Assembly: GCF_025564085.1 (NCBI RefSeq)
Contig: NZ_JAMGZJ010000075.1
Location: forward strand, 186,001-250,000
Reading direction: 5' to 3'
DNA length: 64,000 nt
Source of the DNA: Silvania confinis
GTDB taxonomy: Bacteria > Pseudomonadota > Gammaproteobacteria > Enterobacterales > Enterobacteriaceae
A program made the translations under genes and the position numbers. Every line of letters starts with the position of its first letter. The first letter of the stretch is position 1. Shown here piece after piece: positions 1 through 8,326 of this stretch. The notes under the pieces are model-generated. The model saw nothing but the letters and a program-made list of their open reading frames with translations, ran no database searches and was not told the origin of the DNA.

Positions 1-1827
1 CCCACTGCCGCCGATGCCCACTTCCGTGGGGCGATGACCGCATGGGGTCGCGCCGGCGCGCAGTCTAAAGTGTGCCAGCTGCAGCGGGATTTCCCCTACC
101 TGCTGACCCCCGGCCAGGCCAATGCCTGGGATACGGTAGCCTTTGCGCGTAACGAGGAGATCCGCGACCTGCAGAGCGTGATCAAAGCTTCGCGGGCGCT
201 GTCGGAAGAGATCAACCTTGAGCGGCTGATTGAGACCCTGATGACCATTCTGCTGGAGCGGGCCGGGGCGCAGCGGGGTTTGTTGATCCACGTCAGCGAC
301 AACAACATCCCGGAGATCGAGGCCAGCGCCCTCACCACCACCGACGGGGTGCAGGTGCGGATGATGAAAGAGGTGCCGATAGCGACCGACATGCCGCTGA
401 CGGTGCTGGCGGCGGTGATCCGCACTGGTCAGGAGATCCACACCGGTAAACCGGAAGCGTTTCACCCCTTCAGCCAGGATCCTTATCTGGTGACCTCCGG
501 TGCGGCGGTCATGTGCGTGCCGATGTTCAAGCAGGCGCGGCTGGTGGGGGTGCTGTATCTGGAAAACCGCCTGATGCCGGAAGTGTTCACCGTGGAGCAC
601 TCCCGGGTGGTGAGCCTGCTGGGGGCGCACGCCGCCATCTCGCTGGAGACCGCCCGGCTGTATGCCGAACTGCTGGAAGAGAACCTGCAGCGCCGTCGGG
701 TCGAGAAAGAGCTGCGGGCCAGCCAGACCTCGCTGATGCTCGGGGAGCAGATCAGCCACACCGGGAGCTGGCGCTGGGAGCTGCAGCAGGATCTGATGTA
801 TATGTCCGAGGAGTACGCGCGCATTCTGGGCCTGCCGGAGCAGCAAAAGATGATCTCAATGGCGGAGTTTCTGACGTTTGTGCATCAGGATGACTATCCG
901 CGCATCAGCAGCCTGGTCACCGAGAGCGTGCGCGACGGCCTGACCATGCGCGCCGAATTCCGCATTATCCGTGCCGACGGGGCGACCCGCACTATTCTGG
1001 GGATTGGCGATCCGGTCGGGGTGGGGCGCGAAGTGAACGAGTATTACGGCATCATCACCGATATCACCACCCAGCGGATGGCCGAAGACGCGATGCGCGT
1101 GGCGCAGGCCGAGCTGGCCCGCGTCTCACGGGCCACCACCGTCGGGCAGTTAACCTCGTCGATTGCCCACGAGATCAACCAGCCGCTGATGTCGATCGTC
1201 GCCAACGCCGGGGCCAGCCTGCGCTGGCTCAACCGCGACCCGGCCCGGCTGGATAAGGCCCAAATCGGGCTGGAGGAGATCGTCTCCGAGGGCGAGCGGG
1301 CAGGGGAGATCATCCGCAGCCTGCAATCCCTCACCCGCAAACAGGATCCCGCCTTTACCCGCATCGATCTGCACTATCTGGTACGCCACATTATCACCCT
1401 GTCGCGCAGCGAACTGGAGCTGAGACGCATCAGCGTGACCTGGGCCCTGGCGGCGCAAAACAGCACGATCGTGGGCGACAGTGTGCAGATCCAGCAGGTG
1501 CTGCTGAACCTGGTGATGAACGCCGTCGAGGCGATGGCCGAGATCAAAGACCGCCCTGGCAGCCTGCTGCTGACGACGTCGAACCCGGAGGGCGGAGGGG
1601 TGACATTTGAAATTGCCGACAGCGGCACCGGCATCGAACCGGGGCTGACGGAACGCATTTTTGACTCGTTCTACTCCACCAAAGCCCAGGGGATGGGGGT
1701 GGGGCTGACCATCAGCTACAGCATTATCGAGCGCCATCGTGGCAAGCTGACGGCCCGCAACCGCGCGCCGCACGGCTCTGTTTTTGCCTTTACGCTGCCG
1801 CTGGCGGCAGACGAAACATCACATTGA
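1..1827 (+). CDS. Multidomain sensor histidine kinase, 5' end outside the window
   Basis: The reading frame is open from base 1, so this is the C-terminal part of a larger protein. The first in-window ATG is at 34, but the 11 codons before it are also coding-like. Counted from that Met, a GAF domain covers about residues 45-215, a PAS domain 225-350, and a histidine kinase core follows. The H-box is AHEINQPL with His379. The ATPase motifs are NLVMNAVEA (N), DSGTGIEPG (G1) and GMGVGLTIS (G2). In this family such kinases often carry an N-terminal Ser/Thr-kinase/AAA-type region, which would lie upstream. It is predicted to sense an unknown signal and phosphorylate the regulator encoded tail-to-tail at 1819-2436; this pairing is inferred from position. 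Confidence 0.9.
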   Translation, partial: PTAADAHFRGAMTAWGRAGAQSKVCQLQRDFPYLLTPGQANAWDTVAFARNEEIRDLQSVIKASRALSEEINLERLIETLMTILLERAGAQRGLLIHVSDNNIPEIEASALTTTDGVQVRMMKEVPIATDMPLTVLAAVIRTGQEIHTGKPEAFHPFSQDPYLVTSGAAVMCVPMFKQARLVGVLYLENRLMPEVFTVEHSRVVSLLGAHAAISLETARLYAELLEENLQRRRVEKELRASQTSLMLGEQISHTGSWRWELQQDLMYMSEEYARILGLPEQQKMISMAEFLTFVHQDDYPRISSLVTESVRDGLTMRAEFRIIRADGATRTILGIGDPVGVGREVNEYYGIITDITTQRMAEDAMRVAQAELARVSRATTVGQLTSSIAHEINQPLMSIVANAGASLRWLNRDPARLDKAQIGLEEIVSEGERAGEIIRSLQSLTRKQDPAFTRIDLHYLVRHIITLSRSELELRRISVTWALAAQNSTIVGDSVQIQQVLLNLVMNAVEAMAEIKDRPGSLLLTTSNPEGGGVTFEIADSGTGIEPGLTERIFDSFYSTKAQGMGVGLTISYSIIERHRGKLTARNRAPHGSVFAFTLPLAADETSH

Positions 1828-2436
1828 CGGCTGGCTGCGGGTCAGACGCTCGGCGGCCCTGACCAGGTCCGCCAGCGAACGGGCCTGCATCTTGTCCATC
1901 ACCCGTCGGCGGTGCACTTTTACCGTGATTTCGCTGACGCCCAGCTCGGCGGCGATCTGCTTGTTCAGCAGGCCGCTGATCGCCAGCTGCAGCACCTGCT
2001 GCTCACGCGGGGTCAGGGAGAGGTGACGCTGCTTCAGGGCGTACTGTTCCCGCTGCTGCGAAGCGTTATTTTCCGCCAGTTTCAGTGCGGCGCTGATCGA
2101 GTCGATCAGATCGTTCGACGCCACCGGTTTGGTGAGGAACTCGTACGCACCGCCTTTGATCGCCTTCACCGACATCGGGATCGTGCCGTGCCCGGTGAGA
2201 TAAATAATCGGGATCTCGCGCCCGCTGGCCTTCAGAGTATCCGCCACCTCAAACCCGCTGATGGTGGGCATCAGCATATCGAGGATCACGCAGGAGGGGA
2301 TGTCTTCAAAGGTGTGTTGCAGAAAAGATTCTGCCGAGGAAAAGTCGAGGGCGTTCAGCCCGGCGGACTCCAGCAGCCCGACCACGGACCGCCTGACAGC
2401 GTGATCATCATCAACGACGTAAACAATGTGTTCCAT
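1819..2436 (-). CDS. FixJ/NarL-like response regulator
   Basis: This 205-residue protein has an N-terminal receiver domain with an acidic pocket VVDDD (residues 7-11), a phospho-acceptor Asp53 in ILDMLMP and the conserved Lys in TKP. It ends in a LuxR-type helix-turn-helix (LTPREQQVLQLAISG, then KQIAAELGVSEITVKVHR). The start MEHIVYV was chosen because it aligns with FixJ-type proteins; a Met four codons upstream is possible. The gene is convergent with the sensor kinase and their stop codons overlap by 9 bp. The likely role is DNA-binding output of that two-component pair. Target genes are unknown. Confidence 0.9.
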   Translation of the reverse strand: MEHIVYVVDDDHAVRRSVVGLLESAGLNALDFSSAESFLQHTFEDIPSCVILDMLMPTISGFEVADTLKASGREIPIIYLTGHGTIPMSVKAIKGGAYEFLTKPVASNDLIDSISAALKLAENNASQQREQYALKQRHLSLTPREQQVLQLAISGLLNKQIAAELGVSEITVKVHRRRVMDKMQARSLADLVRAAERLTRSQPSM

Positions 2437-2448
2437 TAATAGCCCCAA

Positions 2449-3100
2449 TGATTCAGCCTGACAGAGATGAGAGGATTTTCGCTCAGTGTGAAAACTACCC
2501 CCTACTGTTCAAGTGGTTATGGTGGCAGCTTTCGAACGTAACCACTCTAACACATTAGTTATCATTATCATTTAACAATGTGATAACGGTATTAAGGCGA
2601 TGGGTGAGTTTCAAAACCACTTTTCACATTGGGTAAGCGTAGGTCAGAAATGGTTAAGTTGTAGGCAATGAAGGGGCGCATCGACGGACCATCGTCTGTG
2701 TGGGAGAGGTGCGGGTACGCAAGCGCGATCGCCGAAGCGTTTCCTGTAGGCCGGGGCGAGGCGCAGGGATGCGCCGAGAGGGCGTGACCTACATGGACGT
2801 AGGATCGCGCCCGACCCGAAGCCGTAAGGAATAAGCTGAGGGTACCGCGTAGCGGCGATTTTCTTTGCCGGGAGCCGGGGTAGCCAGGGGGGAGGCGGTG
2901 CCCCCCCTGGCACGTTCACGGGTGGTGTGACTGACAGAGAAGCACAGAAAATAAAGTGAACGGAACCACCACCTAAGCCTCATGCTCCCCCTCACCCCAG
3001 CCCTCTCCCTGAATGGAGAGGGAGCCGACCGTGCCAATTTTTTGTGAGGATCCGTTAGCGCATTGCGGGCTTTTGCTTCAACGCTTATCCAATAGGCAGA
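2449..3100. repeat. Gene-free stretch with a repeat-like, GC-rich element
   Basis: About 650 bases with no convincing gene. Bases 2450-2640 are AT-rich and probably hold the promoter of the response regulator. From about 2690 to 2945 the sequence becomes GC-rich and has non-coding character: a run such as GTAGGCCGGGGCGAGGCGC, a GGACGTAGGATCGCGCCCGA block, and a GGGGGGAGGCGG/CCCCCCTGG inverted pair. At about 2985-3022 it ends in a CCCTCACCCC...CCCTCTCCC/GGAGAGGG hairpin motif, which recurs elsewhere in the window. Short frames in this block have no codon bias or plausible protein. It looks like an intergenic repeat of enterobacterial type, but I cannot name the family. Confidence 0.4.
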
Positions 3101-3188
3101 TCACTCCCCCACCTTCTCAATCCGCTTGCCGTCAGGATCCGCTATCTCTACTGCTGCTGGGCGTCCAGTTGCGGATCCAGAGTTTCAT
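3101..3188 (-). pseudogene. Tiny gene remnant directly downstream of the MFS gene
   Basis: Three bases after the transporter's stop codon starts, an ATG with a good upstream GAGGG opens MKLWIRNWTPSSSRD and then hits a stop. In a shifted frame the same DNA continues as VEIADPDGKRIEKVGE and ends at a TGA at 3101. The DPDGKRIE string resembles the C-terminus of a glyoxalase/VOC-like protein, but the sequence is too short to assign. It reads as the first and last codons of a gene joined by a deletion. The alternative is a chance frame. Confidence 0.35.
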
Positions 3189-3189
3189 A

Positions 3190-4347
3190 TTAACCCTCGT
3201 TTTGCGCCGTTTGGTTGGCGGTGACGGTCACGGACAGCGCGGCGACAATCAGCATCAGCACCATAATGACCATAAACGCCTGGGTGAGTGAGGTAGCGTG
3301 CGCCACGTAGCCGATAATGGCGGGCCCGGCGAGCACCCCGAGATAGCCCAGGGTGGTGATCGCCGGAACGGCAACCGCCTGCGGCATGTGGGTCTGGCGG
3401 CCGACGGCGGAGAACATCACCGGCACGATATTGGCGCAGCCCGCTCCCACCAGCACGTAACCCAGCAGCGACAGGTACCACACCGGCACGAACGTCACCA
3501 GCGCAAAGCCGATGGCGGCGATGATTGCGCCACCCACCACCGCGCGCAGGGCACCGATGCGGGCAATCAGTTTGTCGCCGGTCAGGCGTAACAGGGTCAT
3601 CGCCATCGCAAAGCAGGTAAAGCCCAGCCCGCCCAGCGACTCCGGTACGCCGCGCACCTCGGTCAGGAACACCGCGCTCCAGTCCAGCACCGTGCCTTCG
3701 GCGAGGAATACCGCAAAGCAGATGGCACCAATCAATAACACCACGCCGCGCGGGATGGCGAACGCCGGGCCGGAGGCCGGATTGGCCCACGGCAGCAGCC
3801 CTTTCAGGCTCAGGGCCAGCATCACCGCCACGCTCAGGGTCAGGATCAGGCTGGCGGTAAACGCGCTGCTGCCCAGGGTCAGCAGCAGGGTCATCGCCCC
3901 CGCGCCCGCAATCCCACCCACGCTGTACATGCCGTGAAAGCCGGACATCACCGGCGTGGACGATCCGCGCTCGACGATAATCGCCTGAATGTTCATTGCG
4001 CAGTCCGTCACCCCCACACCGACGCCAAACATCAGCAGCACGGCGGCCAGCAGGCGTGGATCCGCAGTCGTTGCCAGCAGCGGGGTGGTCAGCATCACGA
4101 TAACCATCGCCACCAGAATCACCCGGCGACAGCCGAAGCGGCTGGTCATCATCCCGGTGAGCGGCATGGCGATTAACGCCCCCATTCCCAGACACAGCAG
4201 CAGCGAACCGAGGGTGGCTTCATTCACCCCGGTATTGGCCTTGGCGAACGGCACGATCACCGCCCAGATCGCGGTAACAAACCCGGCGATAAAAAAGATC
4301 ACCCGGGTCGAGAGGCGCTGTCCGGCGCTGGCGGTGTAAGCGGTCAT
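3190..4347 (-). CDS. MFS transporter (YbjJ-like)
   Basis: A 385-residue membrane protein with about 12 hydrophobic segments, typical of the major facilitator superfamily. A conserved loop TSRFGCRRV after the second segment matches the MFS motif A region, and the SGFHGMYSVGGIAGAG stretch is typical of the YbjJ-like group. The substrate is unknown. Its ATG overlaps the TGA of a preceding small, broken frame (ATGA at 4344-4347), so it was probably translationally coupled to that gene. It is divergent from a DeoR-type sugar regulator, which suggests sugar or sugar-phosphate related transport. Both flanking short frames are damaged, so the operon may be decaying while the transporter stays intact. 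Confidence 0.85.
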   Translation of the reverse strand: MTAYTASAGQRLSTRVIFFIAGFVTAIWAVIVPFAKANTGVNEATLGSLLLCLGMGALIAMPLTGMMTSRFGCRRVILVAMVIVMLTTPLLATTADPRLLAAVLLMFGVGVGVTDCAMNIQAIIVERGSSTPVMSGFHGMYSVGGIAGAGAMTLLLTLGSSAFTASLILTLSVAVMLALSLKGLLPWANPASGPAFAIPRGVVLLIGAICFAVFLAEGTVLDWSAVFLTEVRGVPESLGGLGFTCFAMAMTLLRLTGDKLIARIGALRAVVGGAIIAAIGFALVTFVPVWYLSLLGYVLVGAGCANIVPVMFSAVGRQTHMPQAVAVPAITTLGYLGVLAGPAIIGYVAHATSLTQAFMVIMVLMLIVAALSVTVTANQTAQNEG

Positions 4348-4528
4348 CGTACTTCCTTAGGTTGGCGGAATTCGCCCGGCTGGGCATGAACGGGGGTCAG
4401 GGTGCCTAACTCTTCCCGCTGGACGGTTTCCCGGGCGCGATCGCCGAGGTGACGGGTTCAAAGTAGAACCCGTCATGAGGTTGACTGGCGACCACCTGTG
4501 GGTGGTGTGGATCATAGCGTTGCATCAT
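4344..4528 (-). pseudogene. Frame-disrupted small gene upstream of the MFS transporter
   Basis: An ATG at 4528 with a GGGAG ribosome site starts a coding-like segment beginning MMQRYDPHHPQVV and running through DGFYFEPVTS. It then stops at a TAG after about 40 codons. A one-base shift near 4440 connects to DRARETVQREELGTL and on to QPKEVR, followed by a TGA that overlaps the MFS start as ATGA. The good ribosome site at one end and the stop-start coupling at the other show a real gene, now broken by a single-base indel or an internal deletion. I do not recognise the family. It is probably the first gene of the DeoR-divergent operon. Confidence 0.5.
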
Positions 4529-4623
4529 GACGCTCCCGTTTCTGACTGCAGGATTTGACAGAGCGAGCCGTCATGCAACATTATGCGCATTGATGCTCGA
4601 TTCAGATCCAGAGAAGATTAATT
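4529..4623. promoter_or_regulatory. Divergent promoter region between the DeoR gene and the MFS operon
   Basis: A 95-bp gap separates the two start codons. It carries the GGGAG ribosome site of the minus-strand small gene and the GAGAAGA ribosome site of the deoR-type gene. It is AT-richer than its flanks and is the natural place for a DeoR operator. I cannot point to a convincing repeat that would be the operator. Confidence 0.35.
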
Positions 4624-5394
4624 ATGCTCGATTATGCAGCTTTCCCGGAACAACGACAAGACCTGATCCGCCAGATCCTGCAGGAGAATGGCAGGGTGGT
4701 TTGCGCCGAACTGGCGACCCAGATGCAGGTCTCCGAACACACCATTCGCCGTGATTTACATGAACTTAGCAAAGAGGGATTTTGCAAAAAGGTCTACGGT
4801 GGCGCGGTGTTACAGCTGGCCGATGCGGGTAATTTCTTTAGCCGTGAGCAAAAAAATCATGCAAAAAAAGACAGGATCGCGCAGAAAGCAGCAACGCTGA
4901 TCGCACCCGGAAGCTGTATTTTTATCGACACCGGCACCACCAACCTCGCGCTGGCGAAGGCGCTGCCTGCGGATCTGGCGATCACCGTGGTCACCAACTC
5001 CCCGGCGATTGCCGCCGAGCTGCTGCGTCATCCGCTGTGTGAGGTAATCATTACCGGCGGGCAGCTCCAGCGCACCTCTGGCGGCACGGTGGGCGCGACG
5101 GCGGCCAGTCAGATCCAGGGGATTATTTTCGATCAGGCATTTATCGGCGGCTGCGCGATGGATCCCGGCATGGGGCTGACCGGGTTCGACTTTGCCGACT
5201 GCGAGTTCAAGAAAGCGGTGATCGGCCAGAGCAGCCAGACCATCGTGGCCCTGACCACCGACAAAATCCCCGGCGTGGCGCGTTTTGTGGTGGCAAAAAG
5301 CCGCGACATCGACGTGCTGGTGGTCGAAGCGAGCATGGATAACGCGCTCAGTGACGCGTTTACTTCGCAGGATGTGCGGATTGTCAGTGCCTGA
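4624..5394 (+). CDS. DeoR/GlpR-family transcriptional regulator
   Basis: A 256-residue protein. The N-terminal DeoR helix-turn-helix (residues about 8-60) carries VSEHTIRRDLHELSKEG, the family signature. The C-terminal DeoRC sensor domain has FIDTGTTNLALAKAL and VTNSPAIAAEL, which typically bind a phosphorylated sugar. It is divergent from the small broken gene and the MFS transporter, with about 95 bp between the starts. It is likely the local repressor of that operon, released by a sugar phosphate. The HAD phosphatase at 5406 is convergent with it, 11 bp away. Confidence 0.88.
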   Translation: MLDYAAFPEQRQDLIRQILQENGRVVCAELATQMQVSEHTIRRDLHELSKEGFCKKVYGGAVLQLADAGNFFSREQKNHAKKDRIAQKAATLIAPGSCIFIDTGTTNLALAKALPADLAITVVTNSPAIAAELLRHPLCEVIITGGQLQRTSGGTVGATAASQIQGIIFDQAFIGGCAMDPGMGLTGFDFADCEFKKAVIGQSSQTIVALTTDKIPGVARFVVAKSRDIDVLVVEASMDNALSDAFTSQDVRIVSA

Positions 5395-5405
5395 AAGAGA
5401 GTACA

Positions 5406-6143
5406 TTATCCGCTCGTTTGGGTGCATGTTTTCACCACCACCTGATGGCCCGGGCAAAACGCAATCACCGCCTCGCCATCCGTGCGGGGGATGACTGTCA
5501 CGCCTGTGAAATCAGGAATAGTGACGCTGGCCCCGTATTTCAGCAATTCCGTGCCTCCGATCCCTACACAATATGCCCCCGCGGCGTGCGCAGAGGTTAC
5601 TCCACTTCGGGAATCCTCGAAGACCAGAGTTTGACTGGCCGGGATGGCAAGGCGTTGTGCGGCAAGAAGGTAGGGATCCGGGAAAGGCTTGCCTCGTGAT
5701 ACGTCATCGCGCTCGACAATCACTGAAATGCACTCCTTAACCTGGAGCATGGCCGCCACGCGATCTATTTTCGCCTTCCAGCCGCTTGTCACAATACCCA
5801 CGCAGATGCCCGTTACATCGAGGGCGGAGATCAACTTTGCCACGCCGGGGATAGGGTCGTATTCGGCAGTGTTTTCGACATGAATAATATGTGCCTGAAC
5901 CTTTTGCTGATCGGAGAGGGGGAGATCGCTAAAGAGTGCCTGAATTGTATGTGGGCCCGGTTGCCCATGAATATGCTGGACAATATCGTCTTGCGTCAGA
6001 TTTTTTCCATACATCTTAGCCGCTTCACGCCAGGCGTGCTCAATAACAGCATTGGAATCAATCAGCACACCATCCATATCGAATAGCACTGCTGTCATTC
6101 TTTTTATGGAATTAAACACGTTAAATTTCCTTTTATTATCCAT
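5406..6143 (-). CDS. HAD-superfamily phosphatase (beta-phosphoglucomutase-like)
   Basis: Motif I, FDMDGVLIDSN, holds the nucleophile Asp and the acid/base Asp. Motif II is VTSGWK, motif III is around RGKPFPDPYL and motif IV is VFEDSRSGV. This set and the helical cap place it in HAD subfamily IA, next to beta-phosphoglucomutases and sugar-phosphate phosphatases. The start is uncertain: ATG at 6143, GTG at 6119 (which has a better AAGGA at the right distance) and ATG at 6098 are all in frame. The gene is divergent from a LysR regulator 70 bp away, which may control it. Its base composition is more AT-rich than the genes to the right, which suggests separate acquisition. Confidence 0.82.
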   Translation of the reverse strand: MDNKRKFNVFNSIKRMTAVLFDMDGVLIDSNAVIEHAWREAAKMYGKNLTQDDIVQHIHGQPGPHTIQALFSDLPLSDQQKVQAHIIHVENTAEYDPIPGVAKLISALDVTGICVGIVTSGWKAKIDRVAAMLQVKECISVIVERDDVSRGKPFPDPYLLAAQRLAIPASQTLVFEDSRSGVTSAHAAGAYCVGIGGTELLKYGASVTIPDFTGVTVIPRTDGEAVIAFCPGHQVVVKTCTQTSG

Positions 6144-6190
6144 TGACCCTAAACCGCAATCATGTCACTTATTGCGAGGGTTTGTATAAT

Positions 6191-6205
6191 TCCATTACGT
6201 ATGGA
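6191..6205. promoter_or_regulatory. Candidate LysR operator in the HAD/LysR intergenic region
   Basis: TCCATTACGTATGGA is an imperfect 15-bp dyad with perfect 5-bp arms (TCCAT/ATGGA). It directly follows a TATAAT hexamer at 6185-6190 and lies 8 bp before the LysR start codon. LysR-type proteins usually bind such dyads between divergent genes. Assignment is by position and symmetry only. Confidence 0.4.
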
Positions 6206-6213
6206 TTCGATAA

Positions 6214-7125
6214 ATGACTGGAATAGATATAAGACTGTTACGTGCATTTGTTACGTTAGCGGATAAAGGCAATTACCAAAAAGCTGCAGAGTTTCTATTT
6301 CTGACTCAACCTGCTTTATCTAAGCAGATTAATCAGTTAGAACGGGCAACTGGAGGGCGCTTGTTTCACCGAGGCAGGCATGGTGCCATGCTGACGCAGA
6401 CGGGTAATCAACTGTATGCAAAAGCGCAGGATCTGTTAACGTCTCATGCTGAGTTTTTATCCTTCGCGCAAGAAATACATAAGGTTAATAACGGGAAAAT
6501 AAAAGTCGGCTTTGGAATCTCGACATTTAAGAGTGCTCCGGCATGGATTAATATATTCCGAAAACAATTTCCCCAATGTGAATTCATGATTAGCCAAATG
6601 CCCTCTGCCTTGCAGGTCAAAATGTTGCTGGAAGGAACATTACAGGCGGGGTTTTTACGATTACCGGTACCCGACTCACTGGCCTACAAGGTGTTAATTG
6701 AAGAGCAACTTATGCTTGCTGTGCCTACGGAGAGTTTTGACGACCCCGGTAACATCCAGCAGGTGCTTTTATCGTATCCGTTATTACAAATCGATCCTGC
6801 TGCCAGCCCTTGTCTCGCACATCAAACAGCCTGCTTTCTGAAAGATAATCACCCTTCCACCACGCCTGTCTCCGTGACAGAGGATCTTCCATCTTTGCTG
6901 GCGTTGATTGCCGGAAAAAATGGTGTGGCATTTGTACCCGCCAGTATCAGCAATATTTTGCCCGCGGGCGTCAGATTGATGCCCCTTGCAACAAAGCAAA
7001 TATGTTGGCGTATTGGCGTTGCGTGGGATCCAAAAATTACTAACCGACTAAGAGATGATTTTTTGCAGATCATTTGTGATAACGACGGACTTTCATCAGA
7101 TATCACGTGGAATACCTGTGCCTGA
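6214..7125 (+). CDS. LysR-family transcriptional regulator
   Basis: A 303-residue LysR protein. The N-terminal winged helix includes LLRAFVTLADKGNYQKAAEFL and TQPALSKQINQLE (residues about 6-65). A periplasmic-binding-like effector domain of two lobes follows. The C-terminal lobe is weakly conserved, with an IAGKNGVAFVPAS stretch typical of the domain. The gene is divergent from the HAD phosphatase and its AT-richer codon use resembles that gene, so the two probably travel as a unit. The effector is unknown. Confidence 0.88.
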   Translation: MTGIDIRLLRAFVTLADKGNYQKAAEFLFLTQPALSKQINQLERATGGRLFHRGRHGAMLTQTGNQLYAKAQDLLTSHAEFLSFAQEIHKVNNGKIKVGFGISTFKSAPAWINIFRKQFPQCEFMISQMPSALQVKMLLEGTLQAGFLRLPVPDSLAYKVLIEEQLMLAVPTESFDDPGNIQQVLLSYPLLQIDPAASPCLAHQTACFLKDNHPSTTPVSVTEDLPSLLALIAGKNGVAFVPASISNILPAGVRLMPLATKQICWRIGVAWDPKITNRLRDDFLQIICDNDGLSSDITWNTCA

Positions 7126-7190
7126 CGCCCCTGGCGGAAAAAACAGGTTACACTCTGTCTTTGTGCATCAGGCGCTGAGGATAAAAAACA

Positions 7191-7793
7191 ATGCAATACA
7201 TACAGAAGAACGACAACACCGAGAAAGCAGAGCAGAAAAACGACGCGGGTGCGCTGCAGCAAAAGCTCCTGGAGTCACGTTCAATTATTATTTCGGGTGA
7301 GATTAACCAGGCGCTGGCCGAAAAAGTGATCGCCCAGCTGATCCTGTTGCAAAGCATCAGCAACGATCCGATCAAACTGTACATCAACAGCCAGGGTGGC
7401 CACGTGGAAGCGGGCGACACCATTCACGATTTCATTAAATTTATCCGCCCGGACGTGCATGTCATCGGCACCGGCTGGGTAGCGAGCGCGGGGATCACCA
7501 TCTTCCTGGCAGCGAAAAAAGAGCACCGCTACGCGCTGCCAAATACCCGTTTTATGATCCATCAGCCGCTGGGCGGCGTGCGCGGTCAGGCGACGGATAT
7601 CGAGATCGAAGCGCGGGAAATTATTCGCATGCTGGATCGGGTGAACAAGCTGATTGCCGACGCCACCGGTCAGCCGCTGGATAAAGTGAAAAAAGACACC
7701 GACCGTAACTTCTGGATGTCCCCAGCAGAAGCCCTCGACTACGGCATTGTGGGTAAAATCATCACCCATTATGACGAGTTAAAACTGGATTAA
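7191..7793 (+). CDS. ClpP-like serine peptidase paralogue with altered catalytic Asp
   Basis: A 200-residue ClpP-family protein. The nucleophile is Ser99 in GWVASAG, and the His is His124 in RFMIHQPLGGVRGQATDIEI, a strongly ClpP-like stretch. In E. coli ClpP the third residue is the Asp of the DTERDRFLS loop. Here the loop reads DTDRNFWMS, so that position is Asn173. The N-terminus (EKAEQKNDAGAL) is charged and unlike the E. coli propeptide. No clpX or clpA is adjacent, so it is not the housekeeping clpP locus. It may form rings alone or with ClpP, with altered activation. The gene is monocistronic and is followed by a GC-rich hairpin at about 7806-7824. Confidence 0.9.
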   Translation: MQYIQKNDNTEKAEQKNDAGALQQKLLESRSIIISGEINQALAEKVIAQLILLQSISNDPIKLYINSQGGHVEAGDTIHDFIKFIRPDVHVIGTGWVASAGITIFLAAKKEHRYALPNTRFMIHQPLGGVRGQATDIEIEAREIIRMLDRVNKLIADATGQPLDKVKKDTDRNFWMSPAEALDYGIVGKIITHYDELKLD

Positions 7794-7823
7794 TCTCCGT
7801 ATCTGGCGCCCGTTTCGCGGGCG

Positions 7824-8120
7824 CTAACGCACCTCAAATACCACCGCCGTCCATTTGGTTCGGGTATTTTCCGGAAACGCAGGATAGGGGTCGATGCGGG
7901 TACACGCCCCCGCCCAGATATACGTATCCTCATTAATCCGGTACCAGTGCGGATTACCCTGCACGGCATCGCCCAGCACCGCCGCCTGAATACTGACGCC
8001 GCTCCCTGCCGGCAGCGCGTCGGCAACGGGTGCGAACACGGACGGACTCTCTTTGCGGGTAAACGCGCCTGTCAGGGTATTTACCGTGCCAACAACAGGA
8101 ATTTCACTATACGGGCTCAT
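7824..8120 (-). CDS. Small protein with SH3-like ending, function unknown
   Basis: A 98-residue protein. The start MSPYSEIP at 8120 was preferred over a Met four codons upstream because GAGG lies 6 bp before it. The C-terminal half has an SH3b-like pattern: HWYRINEDTYIWAG resembles the W-x-K-I..YIW-G ending of bacterial SH3 domains, followed by a conserved-looking tail to VVFEVR. No signal peptide or membrane segment is visible, so it is probably cytoplasmic. I do not recognise a named family. Confidence 0.6.
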   Translation of the reverse strand: MSPYSEIPVVGTVNTLTGAFTRKESPSVFAPVADALPAGSGVSIQAAVLGDAVQGNPHWYRINEDTYIWAGACTRIDPYPAFPENTRTKWTAVVFEVR

Positions 8121-8326
8121 CGCAGGCCTCATAACAACACGCTCTTAGGGTTAACGATATAGGTCGCGGTTAATCTGGCGCTCACGATAAAGCGTGAAAC
8201 TGTCAGGGCGTGTCATACGAATGGCTTAAAGCGTCGGGTTTTCATCAGCGCTTGACCCAAGACAAGGCAATGCGGCGGCCTCTCTTCCTATAATCAGCCC
8301 CGTTTGTCTTCTTACTGGTGCTTCTC

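Noticed and set aside
2644..3037. Short minus-strand frames in the repeat-like element
   Set aside because: Pro/Arg-rich with no ribosome site or codon bias; the DNA is better explained as intergenic repeat.
3185..4195. A 336-codon frame overlapping the MFS gene on the same strand
   Set aside because: Shifted frame of the transporter; Arg/Gly/Ala-rich, no membrane segments and no start signal, whereas the MFS frame is conserved.
8252..8294. TTGACC and TATAAT before roxA as one promoter
   Set aside because: The spacing is 31 bp, far from the usual 17 bp; only the TATAAT is plausible.
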